Origin: Actinomycetota bacterium
GTDB lineage: Bacteria > Actinomycetota > Actinomycetes > Nanopelagicales > Nanopelagicaceae
NCBI GenBank assembly: GCA_010023045.1
Contig: RGJX01000001.1
Coordinates: 35,318 to 99,317, forward strand
Direction of reading: 5' to 3'
Length of the DNA stretch: 64,000 nt
The notes beneath the pieces are model-generated. The model was not told the DNA's origin and did no database searches. It was given only the letters and a program-made list of their open reading frames with translations. Shown here piece after piece: positions 9,810 to 20,162 of the stretch. The position numbers were made by a program, and so were the translations under genes. Each line of letters begins with the position of its first letter. The first letter of the stretch is position 1.

Positions 9810-9825
9810 AAGATTAGCATAAGCC

Positions 9826-10158
9826 GTGCTCAAGTTCGCTTACTTTGCGATGTTGCTATTCACATTTTTCGGCTCTATCTGGCTTGAGATTTTCTTGAAG
9901 GTTGGTGTACTCCGTAGATTCAAACGCGCACTTCTAAGCATCTTGCCGGTCTCGGTAATCTTTTTGATTTGGGACTATTACGCCGTTACCCAGGGACATT
10001 GGTGGTTTGATGAGAATCAAGTTGTCGGAATTTTCGGACCAAAGGGAGTGCCACTTGAGGAATTTCTCTTCTTCATCGTAGTCCCGCTCGCATCACTACT
10101 AACTATAGAAGCGGTTAGAACCCAGAAGCCAAATTGGAAATTTGGTGACGAAAAATGA
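9826..10158 (+). CDS. crtYc: Lycopene cyclase, small-subunit domain (CrtYc-like)
   Basis: Small TM protein with FxxWDYYAVTQGHWWF and GVPLEEFLFFIVVPL motifs; followed by a second cyclase-domain gene. Confidence 0.85.
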   Translation: MLKFAYFAMLLFTFFGSIWLEIFLKVGVLRRFKRALLSILPVSVIFLIWDYYAVTQGHWWFDENQVVGIFGPKGVPLEEFLFFIVVPLASLLTIEAVRTQKPNWKFGDEK

Positions 10159-10460
10159 GCTATACAGAACTTTCGATACTTAGCGTTATCTTGGTGATAC
10201 TTATTGATCGATACATCCTTAAATCTCGGCTACTTGAGAAGAAGGCATATTGGACGGCTTACGCAATCATCATCTTCTTCCAGCTTCTTACAAACTGGTG
10301 GCTAACTTCGCGCAATATTCTTAGTTATAGCGAAGCGGCAATCATTGGTTGGCGGATCGCATCTGCTCCCGTTGAAGATCTGCTCTTTGGCTTTTCCATG
10401 GTCACACTAACGATGTCGCTCTGGATCTTTTGGGGGCGCAAAGGAGTGGAGCGCGATTAG
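10155..10460 (+). CDS. crtYd: Lycopene cyclase, second subunit domain (CrtYd-like)
   Basis: APVEDLLFGFSMVTLTMSLW motif; ATGA overlap with crtYc. Confidence 0.85.
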   Translation: MSYTELSILSVILVILIDRYILKSRLLEKKAYWTAYAIIIFFQLLTNWWLTSRNILSYSEAAIIGWRIASAPVEDLLFGFSMVTLTMSLWIFWGRKGVERD

Positions 10461-11365
10461 CGGGCGTTGATCGCCCTAACCCAGGCTGGCAGTGCGACCT
10501 TCATTCTTCTCAGCATTGAGGTCTTGGCACGCCGCTTAAAGATTTCATATTCAATCTTCTCTACTTCATCAACAATCCCGCAATAGAGTTCACTAGCAGC
10601 TTGGATACATGGACGTGATTCAGGTGAAAGAAACGCAATGCCTTCGTCAGATTCGCGCTGCAGTTTTCGAACGCGATCGATTTGAAACTTAAGCGCCGCA
10701 ATAATTTCAGGTGTCAGAGTTCGTCGCTCCAACATGGCTCGGTCGACGCCGAATTTGGCTAGTTCGTTCTTAGGGAGATAGACGCGACCCCGATCGAGAT
10801 CCTCATTAACGTCTCTAATGAAGTTTGCTAGCTGAAAGGCAATACCTAACTTTTCGGCAGCGATTTTTGATTCATTAAATTTTCCGGGAATTGTTCCCAA
10901 GATTGGGAGCATTTGGAGTCCAATTACCGCGGCCGAGCCGTAGACATACTCCATTAGTTCTTCAAAAGTTGCATACTCCGTTTTATCAAGATCCATAGCC
11001 ATGGAATGTAAGAATGCCTCAAAGTATGCGATTGGGATATCAAATCGTTTTACCGTATCGACCAAGGCCCTACCTATGTGATCACTACTTCTTCCAGCTT
11101 TGATATCTTGAAGTAATTGATAGCTCCAGCGCTCTAACTCAGCTCGTTTTTCTTGAGGCGAAAGTTTAGAATCTAAATCGTCGACAATTTCGTCTGCATA
11201 TCTGGCAAAGCCATATAGCGCGTGAACAAATGGTCGCTTGTTTTTCGGAAGTAAAAGAGTTGCAAGAAAGTAAGTCTTACCATGTTGGGAGTTAAGTCGC
11301 TTACACTCTAAATAAGATTGGCGCAGGGCCTCTTCTTTTATGCCCGCTGCTTCTAATTCATCCAT
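10457..11365 (-). CDS. crtB: Phytoene synthase
   Basis: GFARYADEIVDD, GIAFQLANFIRDVNEDLDRGRVYLP motifs. Confidence 0.95.
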   Translation of the reverse strand: MDELEAAGIKEEALRQSYLECKRLNSQHGKTYFLATLLLPKNKRPFVHALYGFARYADEIVDDLDSKLSPQEKRAELERWSYQLLQDIKAGRSSDHIGRALVDTVKRFDIPIAYFEAFLHSMAMDLDKTEYATFEELMEYVYGSAAVIGLQMLPILGTIPGKFNESKIAAEKLGIAFQLANFIRDVNEDLDRGRVYLPKNELAKFGVDRAMLERRTLTPEIIAALKFQIDRVRKLQRESDEGIAFLSPESRPCIQAASELYCGIVDEVEKIEYEIFKRRAKTSMLRRMKVALPAWVRAINAR

Positions 11366-12756
11366 TTCCAGTAATTCGCTCTGCAGCTAACTTTCCAGAG
11401 ATTAGAACCATAGGCACTCCAACACCGGGTTGAGTTCCACTTCCTGCGAAGACGACATTCTCAAAACCTCTTGCCATGTTCCCCGGCCTAAATGGACCGG
11501 TCTGGAAGAAAGTGTGTGCGCTCGCAAAAGGCGCACCCATTTCATGTCCCATGGCCTGCCACTCTAGCGGCGTGGTTAGGTGCTCAACTTCTATGGAATC
11601 GCCAAAACCGGTATATCCGCGTGACTCCATTACTCGCACCATCTCATCTCGATAACGAGGCGCTTCGCGCTTCCATTCAATATCAGCGCTCAAGTTTGGA
11701 GTAGGGAAGAGGACGTAGTAACTCTCCTTTCCCTTTGGCGCTAGTTGCGGATCATCATGAGATGGAACGGTAACTAGCAAGCTTGGATCAGTCATTAGCC
11801 GCTTTTGATCTATCAATTCCTCGAAAACACCATCCCAAGAATCGCCAAAGTGAATGTTGTGATGTGCGATGTGGTCATACCGCTTATTTGAACCGGCAAG
11901 AAGAACTGCACAAGAAGGGGAGTAATTCAAGCGTTTAACCCGTCGCGGTGTCTTATTGAGCAGCTCTCTGTATGCAACGGGAAGGTCTGGGCTAAGAATT
12001 ATGACATCACATTCGTAGCGAGAACCATCTTCAGTAATTGCTGCATTTACACGCGAATTGTTCTTTTCAAGTTTTGTTACTTTCGAGTTGTAGTGAATCT
12101 TTACTCCATGTTTGGTCGCAGCTCCGGCTAGCGCTCGCGGTAGGGCGTGCATTCCACCTTTGGGGAAGAAGACGCCATTTACTGAGTCCATATATGCAAT
12201 TACTGCATATATTGCTAGAGCTTGTTGCGGGGAGACGCCGGCATACATCGCCTGAAATGAGTAAACCCTCTGGGTTCTTGGGTCTTTTAGAAATTGGGAG
12301 ACCTTTGGCGCAAGTCTACGAAAGCCACCGATTGCAATTAATCGAGCTAGATTGGGAGTGAGCAGATCAAAGGGGGTATCAATGTTCTTGTCGATGAAGT
12401 CATTCATCTCGTACTTGTAAAGTTTGGTTACGAAGTCCACATACTTTCGATAGCCAGCAGCCTCATCACCACCAATTACTTGGGCAATCTCATCTTCCAT
12501 CTTCTTTGTATCCGCGTGAACATTGAGGATACTTCCATCTGAATAAAAGGCTCGATACAAAGGGGAGAGGGGCAGCACCGGTATCGAACGAGTATCCATC
12601 CTTTTTTAGTAATCCATTTCGGCCACCGGGAACCGACTCACGTTCCAGAATAGTTACTTCATGTCCAGCTCCAGATAGTCGCAGAGCAGCGCTAAGGCCT
12701 GAGAGTCCAGCGCCAACTATCACTACACGATCGCGCTTGCCTTTAACTCTACGCAT
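11358..12756 (-). pseudogene. crtI: Phytoene desaturase CrtI, disrupted by an internal deletion plus frameshift near 12570-12582 (or assembly error)
   Basis: N-terminal ORF 12490..12756 (VVIVGAGLSGLSAALRL...GGRNGLLKKDGYSFDTG) and C-terminal ORF 11358..12599 (LPLSPLYRAFYSDGSILNV...GSGTQPGVGVPMVLISGKLAA) are in different frames; the expected GPTV...-type segment between them is missing. Confidence 0.85.
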
Positions 12757-12763
12757 CTAAGTT

Positions 12764-13828
12764 TCAACTCTTTCTCTTGGTGGCAGCAAGGGCCATCTCT
12801 TTTAGGCGCTCTGCAATTTCGCCATCCAACTCTGGATTATTGAGCGCAGAGAGAGCTTGATCCAACAAGCGTCCGATCAACTCTTCGCATTCAGCGAGGG
12901 CACCCGAATCCTCTATCAATCTCTGTATTTCTGCGACTTGAATTCTGTCGAGATTTGGGTCACCTAGGTGGCGTTCGATTTTTGCTTGGGTTAGCGAATC
13001 TGAACGTTCTGCGGTCATCGCTATCAAGACGGTTCGCTTTCCCTCCCGGATATCATCGCCAGAAGGCTTTCCAGTAACACTTGATTCACCAAAGACTCCC
13101 AGGATGTCATCTCTTAGTTGAAAAGCTTCACCTAAGGGAAGTCCAAAGTCAGTTAGGGATTGTTGTAGCGATTGACTCGCTCCGGCGAGTGCCGCTCCAA
13201 AACGAAGTGGACGTTCAATCGAATATCTCCCAGATTTATAACGGGCAATCTTTCGGGCACGATCTAAATCTGATTTTCCGAGCGCTCCCTCCAAGACATC
13301 TAAGTATTGGCCAGCCATTAACTCAGCTCGCATCTCATGAAAGATTGGAATGGCTTGCTTAACTTGGGTTTCTGTGATTCCAGATTCACTAATCATTTGA
13401 TCGCTCCATGCAAGTGCTAAATCTCCAAGCAGAATTGCAGAAGCTAAACCGAATCTTTCAGAGCTACCGGCGTATTTGCTATCAATATGGAGCGCCTCAA
13501 ATCTCCTATGTAGCGAGGGCTTATTCCGCCTGGAATCAGAACCATCCATGACATCATCATGAATCAACGCACAAACATGGACGAGCTCGAGAGCGGAACA
13601 GGCTTTGAGTACTTGCGGCGAAGCTTTTGCACCGGCTCCAAGAAATCCCAGGTAGGCAAAGATGGGCCGGAATCTCTTTCCGCCATCTAAGACATACTCG
13701 GATAGCGCTTCGGCGACTGGATTTAGATGAGTATCGATTTCCCTTAATTCGGATGCTCGATTGCGTGTAAAGGATTCTAACTCCGCATCAATTGCGCTAC
13801 GAATCTCTGAGATTCCGGATAAAACCAC
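12764..13828 (-). CDS. crtE: Geranylgeranyl/polyprenyl diphosphate synthase
   Basis: GGKRFRPIF, HDDVMD, GQYLD, DDILG(VFG) motifs. Confidence 0.93.
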   Translation of the reverse strand: MVLSGISEIRSAIDAELESFTRNRASELREIDTHLNPVAEALSEYVLDGGKRFRPIFAYLGFLGAGAKASPQVLKACSALELVHVCALIHDDVMDGSDSRRNKPSLHRRFEALHIDSKYAGSSERFGLASAILLGDLALAWSDQMISESGITETQVKQAIPIFHEMRAELMAGQYLDVLEGALGKSDLDRARKIARYKSGRYSIERPLRFGAALAGASQSLQQSLTDFGLPLGEAFQLRDDILGVFGESSVTGKPSGDDIREGKRTVLIAMTAERSDSLTQAKIERHLGDPNLDRIQVAEIQRLIEDSGALAECEELIGRLLDQALSALNNPELDGEIAERLKEMALAATKRKS

Positions 13829-13852
13829 AGCGCAACGGTACCCTCAACCCGT

Positions 13853-14698
13853 ATGCCAAGCACTCCAACTTTCTCTGTCGAATTCTTTCCGCCAAAAGAT
13901 ATGGCAGGAGAAGCTCGACTCTGGGCATCTTTAGATGCGCTTGTGCCATTTAATCCTGACTTTGTCTCGGTGACTTATGGAGCCGGTGGCAGCACGCGCG
14001 ATCGAACTATAAGAATCACAAGCGAGATCACCAAACGGACCGGACTAAAGACGGTCGCGCATCTAACCTGTGTCGGTTCTACTGAAGAAGAATTAAGGGA
14101 AACTTTAAGTAACTATCGCAACGCTGGAATAACTTCAGTACTCGCGCTTAGGGGAGACCCAGAAGGAGGACCGGCATCTAAGTGGCAAACTACCGAGGGC
14201 GGATTTGATCACGCTGATCAACTTGTAACGCTTGCTCGAGAGTTAGGTTTTGAAGTTGGCGTGGCTGCTTTCCCCGATAAACATCCAGCTTCAAGGGATC
14301 TCAATCAAGATGTGCTAGTTCTGTTGGAGAAAGAGCGACGGGGCGCTTCTTTTGCCACAACACAATTCTTCTTCGGTATTGAAAAGTATTTAGACTTAAG
14401 GGAACGACTCCAAATTGGAAATTCAAAACTCCCGATAATTGCGGGAATCCTTCCTATCACTAACGTGAAACAACTTGAGCGAATGGCGCTCTTGAGTGGA
14501 ACTCCCATCCCACAAGACATCTCGGCTCGGATAAGCGTTGTTGAAGCCACTCCTGAATTGGTGCGAGCCGAAGGCGTTGCGATTGCCAGCGAGTTGGCTC
14601 AAGATTTGATTAGTTCCGGTGCTCCGGGTCTTCACTTCTACACGATGAATTCTGCGGATTCGACCATTGAAATCGTAAAACGCGTAGGCCTTCGATGA
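13853..14698 (+). CDS. metF: Methylenetetrahydrofolate reductase
   Basis: SVEFFPPKD, SVTYGAGGSTRDRT, AHLTCVG, ALRGDPEGG, TTQFFF, GILPITN. Confidence 0.95.
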   Translation: MPSTPTFSVEFFPPKDMAGEARLWASLDALVPFNPDFVSVTYGAGGSTRDRTIRITSEITKRTGLKTVAHLTCVGSTEEELRETLSNYRNAGITSVLALRGDPEGGPASKWQTTEGGFDHADQLVTLARELGFEVGVAAFPDKHPASRDLNQDVLVLLEKERRGASFATTQFFFGIEKYLDLRERLQIGNSKLPIIAGILPITNVKQLERMALLSGTPIPQDISARISVVEATPELVRAEGVAIASELAQDLISSGAPGLHFYTMNSADSTIEIVKRVGLR

Positions 14699-15336
14699 GC
14701 GAAGCAATGAGTAGAGAAGAATTCTTCATAAGTTGGAGTGCGCTTCATGGCGGCGCCCAAGTTAAGGGAATCGTGCGCGCTTGGCTCATCATTAGTTTTT
14801 ACATAACTAGGCCACTAATAGTTATGAAATTCTCACCGAATTCTCTATCGCTTCTCTCCATCATCGCTGGGGTTGGATTCTTACTAGCCCTAGAAAGTCA
14901 TTGGGCAATTGCCCTTCTTGTGCTCTCACTTCTTCTTGATGGCATTGATGGCACTGTTGCAATTGCAACAGGAAAGAGCTCGAAATTTGGGGCTCTGGTC
15001 GATAGCGTTGCCGATAGATTTGTCGAAGGGCTCTGGGCGATTGCGCTCTATCTTTTGGGGGCTCCGTGGCAAATAGTTTTAACAGCCTGGTTGGCAGCCT
15101 TCGTTCAGGAATACCTACGCGCGCGGGTTGGCGGGCTTGGAGTCAATCAAGTTCTATTTGTGACTTGGTGTGAGCGACCAGTCCGAGCGACGCTGATTTT
15201 CATTCCCTTAATCGGAAGGTTATTCGATTTAGATTTATTCGAATTAGCATCCTGGATCTGGGTCACTATGCAGATAAGTAGCGCAGTAACTCTTTTTAAT
15301 TTGCTTCGATTGCAGCTGCGACAATCTCGGCGCTGA
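14695..15336 (+). CDS. CDP-alcohol phosphatidyltransferase family protein
   Basis: DGIDGTVAIATGKSSKFGALVDSVADR matches DxxDGxxA...GxxxDxxxD. Confidence 0.85.
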   Translation: MSEAMSREEFFISWSALHGGAQVKGIVRAWLIISFYITRPLIVMKFSPNSLSLLSIIAGVGFLLALESHWAIALLVLSLLLDGIDGTVAIATGKSSKFGALVDSVADRFVEGLWAIALYLLGAPWQIVLTAWLAAFVQEYLRARVGGLGVNQVLFVTWCERPVRATLIFIPLIGRLFDLDLFELASWIWVTMQISSAVTLFNLLRLQLRQSRR

Positions 15337-16807
15337 GCGCTACCAGCGGTAATCCGCCGCCCGGATGAGCAGAGCCACCAACGCAGAATAAATTTTCGAT
15401 GGGTGAGCGATTTCGTGCTCTAAAGAATGCCGAGCGCATCCCATTACTTGAAGTTCCATAGATTGAGCCACCAGGTGCTCGATATTCTCGTTCTAAGTCT
15501 GCAGGAGTTCTAATCTCCATATTAATGATTCGATTCCTAACCGATATTCCCTTGCGCTCCATCTGGGAAATGATCAGGTTGGCATACTCCTCTTTGTATC
15601 CAGACTTATTCCAATCGGTTCCATTTTCTGGATCATGCCGCGGGGCATTTATGAGAACAAACCAAGCTTCGTGATCTGGTGCAGGGACCATGTCCTGATC
15701 TTTTGGATTGCAGATATAGATGGCCGGATCTTTGGGCGGCTCATTACGCTTGAAGATTGCATCAAACTCGTCATCGTAGTTCTCTGGAAAAACCACAGTG
15801 TGATGCTTCAGATCACTCTTACCCTTTAATGAGAGCAGGAGCGAGAAGCCAGAGAGCGAAGGAGTAGCTCGCCTCAAAGCTTTGAGAGCTGGTTTTGCCT
15901 TCGGTTCTTCTTTAACTAATTCACTATAGAGTTCGGAGGCATCGGCATTTGAAATCACCAAATCACAGGCGAAATTTCTTCCATCCGTCAACGTGACCCC
16001 AGTAGCTCTACCAGCCTCAGTGTTAATGGCCGCTACAGTTGAATTTAGGTGGATTGCTACGCCCAATTCGGCGACGCGTTGCGCGAGTTTCGTTCCAAGC
16101 GTCCCAACTCCACCAGTCACATGCCAAGCTCCGAAAGCCTCTTCTACAAAAGCTATAGTCAATAGGACTGCGGGTACTTTGCGAGGATCAGATCCAGTGT
16201 AGGTCGCATATCGATCGATAATTCTTCTTAGATACTCATTATCCGTGTAGCTATTCGTCAAAGAGCGTAGCGAGCGCCAGGGTGCAATCGTAAATAGATC
16301 ATGGAAGAAACTCTTCCGCTTAAGAAAAGGAATTAAGCTTCTAAGTTCGCCTTCTATAAAACTCTCCCGAGAAGATTCCCACATCGCTTCTGCTCGAGTG
16401 AGAAGTTTGTGCCAATCACGTCCGGCTGACTCGCCAAAAGTCTCCGATATAGCTTTCACGGTACCGTTATGCGAAAGATTTGGGAATGTCACCCTCTTTC
16501 CGTCATGGAAAATGTATTCAAAAGAGGGATCAACTGCTTTCAACTCGACAAGGTGCTCAAGGCGTTTGCCGGTTTTGATAAAGAGGTCTCGATAAACGGC
16601 CGGAAGAGTCAGTAATGAAGGTCCGGTATCGAAGCGAAAACCATCTATGTTCTCTGTTTGGCACTTACCTCCCAATTTGTTGCTCGCTTCAAAGAGCGTG
16701 ACTTTGTGACCTTTTTTTGCCAATCGCGCAGCGCTGGCAAGACCCGCCATCCCGCCACCAATAACGACTATCGCCTTCGGGGTCTTAGTGGGAAAGTGAT
16801 GGCTCAT
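15296..16807 (-). CDS. CrtI-family carotenoid desaturase/oxygenase (CrtN/CrtP/CrtD-like), full length
   Basis: VVIGGGMAGLASAARLAKKGHKVTLFEA...GFRFDTGPSLLTLPAVYRDLF...FCVGGSAHPGGGLPLVALSAE. Confidence 0.88.
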   Translation of the reverse strand: MSHHFPTKTPKAIVVIGGGMAGLASAARLAKKGHKVTLFEASNKLGGKCQTENIDGFRFDTGPSLLTLPAVYRDLFIKTGKRLEHLVELKAVDPSFEYIFHDGKRVTFPNLSHNGTVKAISETFGESAGRDWHKLLTRAEAMWESSRESFIEGELRSLIPFLKRKSFFHDLFTIAPWRSLRSLTNSYTDNEYLRRIIDRYATYTGSDPRKVPAVLLTIAFVEEAFGAWHVTGGVGTLGTKLAQRVAELGVAIHLNSTVAAINTEAGRATGVTLTDGRNFACDLVISNADASELYSELVKEEPKAKPALKALRRATPSLSGFSLLLSLKGKSDLKHHTVVFPENYDDEFDAIFKRNEPPKDPAIYICNPKDQDMVPAPDHEAWFVLINAPRHDPENGTDWNKSGYKEEYANLIISQMERKGISVRNRIINMEIRTPADLEREYRAPGGSIYGTSSNGMRSAFFRARNRSPIENLFCVGGSAHPGGGLPLVALSAEIVAAAIEAN

Positions 16808-17880
16808 ATCGCCCTACCGCGCCATTCAAGTCGTCCCATTCGCTTTAGAAAAATCGATCTAATAATCAATCCAATCCAGATTGCTATCGCTAAGGGGTGA
16901 AGAGGTGCTGAAAATATTGTTGATTTAGTCCGTGCCGCCGCTAGCAGCCTGGAGATTATTAGCGCTAAATATCCATAGAGTCCCCAACTTTCGCCTTGAA
17001 TCGCAGAAATCGCCGGATAAATTGAGGAGAAGAAAAGTATTGAGATTGCAACCAGTGCTCCTGGCGTTCCACCAAAGGCACGCCATTGTGACTTTGAGTA
17101 TCCAGCGATTAGAGAATCTGAGTCCTTGTACATCTCGCAGCTTGCAATCTTTGATCCATCTACAACCGAACCGATAGCTCCAGATTTGCGGAGTAAACGA
17201 GCTAACTCCATATCATCTATTACTTCACCCTTTATCGCCTGATGACCGCCTGCTCTTTGATAATGTGAATTGCGAACAATGAATAGTTGTCCATTGGCTA
17301 CAACCGTGCGCGGACTCTTACTCCTCTCAATTAATCTAAGTGGCAATGAAGCAAACCAGGACCATTGAAGTAATGGTTGCACGAGTTTTGCAATAGGCGT
17401 ACTAGCAATTTGGCGAGGGTAAGGAGAGATATAGTCCCAACCTTCTTTTTTGAGTAGCGCAATTGCGTCTGCGATGGCGCTCTTCTCGAGGCGAACATCT
17501 GCATCGAGGAAAACCAGAAATTCTTCACTACTGCGATTTGCAAGTTGCTGTAACGCATAGTTCTTACCGAGCCAACCCTCTGGTAATGGAGTTGCGGGGA
17601 TAGATTCAAAGCGATAATCCTTAACTATCTTCAATACTTCAGCGGTACCGTCAGAAGATTCATCATCAAGAACTCGGATTTTGAAATTGTCGAGTTGCAC
17701 TTGGGCAAAGGCTGCGGAAAGTACTCCTTCTGCGTTTTCGATTTCATTACGCATGGGAATCAAAAGCGCCACCGACTCCGATACAGGAGTTCTATTTGAC
17801 TTAACCGAGCGAGCGGTAAAGAAATTAAAGAGAGAGAAAATGAGAATCAACGAGATTAGCGCTTGGGAAAGTTGATCCAT
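16804..17880 (-). CDS. Family 2 glycosyltransferase (CrtQ-like, carotenoid-associated)
   Basis: ALLIPMRNE, VLDDESSDGT, FLDADVRL; lies between carotenoid genes. Confidence 0.8.
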   Translation of the reverse strand: MDQLSQALISLILIFSLFNFFTARSVKSNRTPVSESVALLIPMRNEIENAEGVLSAAFAQVQLDNFKIRVLDDESSDGTAEVLKIVKDYRFESIPATPLPEGWLGKNYALQQLANRSSEEFLVFLDADVRLEKSAIADAIALLKKEGWDYISPYPRQIASTPIAKLVQPLLQWSWFASLPLRLIERSKSPRTVVANGQLFIVRNSHYQRAGGHQAIKGEVIDDMELARLLRKSGAIGSVVDGSKIASCEMYKDSDSLIAGYSKSQWRAFGGTPGALVAISILFFSSIYPAISAIQGESWGLYGYLALIISRLLAAARTKSTIFSAPLHPLAIAIWIGLIIRSIFLKRMGRLEWRGRAI

Positions 17881-18686
17881 TAGTCATTACGCCCAAGTTT
17901 CACCGATAAGAAGTACCAGGCCACCACGATACCGAGGGCAAAACCTCCAAGAAGAGCCACTCCAGGTCTATCGAAGAAGAAGAGATTGGCGATAATCCCA
18001 CTCAACCAACTCCACATTAGGAAGAACTCCGGCACTGCGCGACTAGCTCCAAGAGAGCGTCGCTCTTTGGGCAGCGCAAAATTAAGTAAGGCCATCAAAC
18101 CCATTCCGGTTAATAGCCAACCAAAGGTATTTGAGATTGGAATCTCAGGTTGAAATGGAACCGTTGAGCCAGAAATTTCCCAAGTCCATCGCCCTGCTGA
18201 AACCATCTGTGGATCCAAGAAGAGATCCCAAGCCATTAATCCATAACCACCAACAAGAAAAACCCATCGCGGTGCGATTCTTCTAGCTGCGAGGAAAATT
18301 GGATGGGCCATCATTAGCCAGGCAAAGGGCACAACTAGTGGCACTCCGTAAATTTGATAACCCAACGAGCCTGAATATTCGTAAGTTCCAAACGGCCAAC
18401 CAGTTCGCATTCCTATCTGTTCGACAAAGAGGGCATAAAAAAACGTGATTGCTAGAAAACGAATTGCGTATGCAAGGCGATAAGCAAAGAGTGCGTGTAG
18501 CAACATGGCGCCAGCGCACCAATAAACAGTCGAAATAGTCACGAGACGAAGCGGTTCACCATCTAGAAGTGGATAAGAAATCTGTAGGCCAATCGCCACG
18601 GTTAAAACTGCAATTAATAGGAAGTTTTGAAAAGGAGTTATACGACGACGCGAATCCCGTCTGGGCCGGAAGTTGCGAATCGACAT
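17880..18686 (-). CDS. cruF: CruF-like carotenoid biosynthesis membrane protein
   Basis: Polytopic protein with EQIGMRTGWPFGTYEYSGSLGYQIYGVPLVVPFAWLMM, WDLFLDPQMVSAGRWTWE. Confidence 0.85.
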   Translation of the reverse strand: MSIRNFRPRRDSRRRITPFQNFLLIAVLTVAIGLQISYPLLDGEPLRLVTISTVYWCAGAMLLHALFAYRLAYAIRFLAITFFYALFVEQIGMRTGWPFGTYEYSGSLGYQIYGVPLVVPFAWLMMAHPIFLAARRIAPRWVFLVGGYGLMAWDLFLDPQMVSAGRWTWEISGSTVPFQPEIPISNTFGWLLTGMGLMALLNFALPKERRSLGASRAVPEFFLMWSWLSGIIANLFFFDRPGVALLGGFALGIVVAWYFLSVKLGRND

Positions 18687-18711
18687 GGGTCAATTCTGCC
18701 TTAATCGCCGG

Positions 18712-19380
18712 CTAGAGCACTCCAGATGAACTTATCAGCGCAAATCGGCCGAACAACTCTTCGGCATACCATTTCTCGCGAGCTGTAGCTGCGATAACTT
18801 CTTTATGAGCCTCACCCCGATAGGCAAAGTAACTAATCGTCTTTGGGTCTTCCCAGATCGAAAAAGTTCCTTGTAGTCCCAGTGGCGCTTCACCAATTCC
18901 AATTGCGCTGATTAAACCTGGAGCGCTCCTCAAACTCTTCGTTACGGGAGGTACAGAGCTCCAAAATAGAAAATTCTTACGCCACTTGATTCGAGCTCTC
19001 GTTATCGCAACAACCTTGCCATTCCAATCTATCGGAGCGATTTCTGATTTGAATGGATTCTTTCTAGACCACTTACCATGGACTGCGATTGGCTTAAGAG
19101 TCGCCTCAAACTTCTCGATAGATTTTCCATTCCAGTTTTTTATCAACTTAGAATTTTCGAATTCAGCTAACCCCTGATCTTCAATGTTTATTAATAGTCC
19201 CCATCGGCTTGGATCTGCATCTCGAGGAGTAAAAGTCTCTCCCTTTCCTGTTCCCAATAATTTCCAGAATGAGATACTGGGATTTCTTCTTAGCGCACGT
19301 CTATCAAGAGCCATACGAAGTATCGCCCAAAGAAAGTACTTACGTGGAACTCTCCAAAAATAGACTTTTGTAGTCATCAC
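18712..19380 (-). CDS. Spheroidene monooxygenase (CrtA)-like protein
   Basis: LRSAPGLISAIGIGEAPLGLQGTFSIWEDPKTISYFAYRGEAH; CrtA-family layout. Confidence 0.75.
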   Translation of the reverse strand: MMTTKVYFWRVPRKYFLWAILRMALDRRALRRNPSISFWKLLGTGKGETFTPRDADPSRWGLLINIEDQGLAEFENSKLIKNWNGKSIEKFEATLKPIAVHGKWSRKNPFKSEIAPIDWNGKVVAITRARIKWRKNFLFWSSVPPVTKSLRSAPGLISAIGIGEAPLGLQGTFSIWEDPKTISYFAYRGEAHKEVIAATAREKWYAEELFGRFALISSSGVL

Positions 19381-20162
19381 AATTTAGCAGTCTCTCTAAT
19401 TGCGGCGATTACATCCTGGGGGCTATCCCACATGGGGGCATGTCCGGTATTAGGAAAGATAATCCACTTAGCATGAGCTGGTGCGATTGAGCGTTCTTGG
19501 CAAGTAGTTTCAGGGAGCGTGCGATCAGTATCACCAAAAATAATTGTCACGGGAATCTGCTCTGGAATTTTTCCATCGAAACGTTTCATCAACATCCCAT
19601 CCCAGGCAGGGTAATAGCCATCTGCCTTTGCCATCGCAGTTACTGCGTCTAGACAGAGTTCATAAGAGAATTCATTCCATCTTGGGCTCACATCAGCAAA
19701 ACCGAGCTTGCGCGCTGCTTCAAAATGCAGCGCTGTTGGCGCCAATTTGCTAGTCGATCGAGCTAGAAATCTTGCTAGCGCTGTTGCGGGATAGCGCACG
19801 TTGTAAGGGTTTAGCCAAAGACCCGCGGGAGCAAGGCCGGTCACGCTCTTCACTCGCTCGGGGGCAGAACTTGCAATCTCAAGTGCAACCCAACCACCCA
19901 GAGAGTTACCAACGACATGGAATTCTTCTAAGCCCAACTCACTCATTTCATTAAGCGCGGAAAGGGCCAAGCTATGTGGATCCATAGGCGCCCCTTTAAT
20001 CAACGGGGTATCTCCATGTCCAGGTAGATCTACTAACACAACTTTGAAGTGCTGGGCTAGCTCGCTTTGGATCGGTTTCCATGCAGTACTTGCCGATCCC
20101 ATGCCATGAATTAGCAATAACGGTTCACCTTCACCAAATACTTTTTGACTAAGGCGTTGCAT
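19377..20162 (-). CDS. Alpha/beta hydrolase
   Basis: LLLIHGMGSASTAW, DLPGHGDT, GNSLGGW, catalytic NTGHAPM. Confidence 0.88.
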   Translation of the reverse strand: MQRLSQKVFGEGEPLLLIHGMGSASTAWKPIQSELAQHFKVVLVDLPGHGDTPLIKGAPMDPHSLALSALNEMSELGLEEFHVVGNSLGGWVALEIASSAPERVKSVTGLAPAGLWLNPYNVRYPATALARFLARSTSKLAPTALHFEAARKLGFADVSPRWNEFSYELCLDAVTAMAKADGYYPAWDGMLMKRFDGKIPEQIPVTIIFGDTDRTLPETTCQERSIAPAHAKWIIFPNTGHAPMWDSPQDVIAAIRETAKL

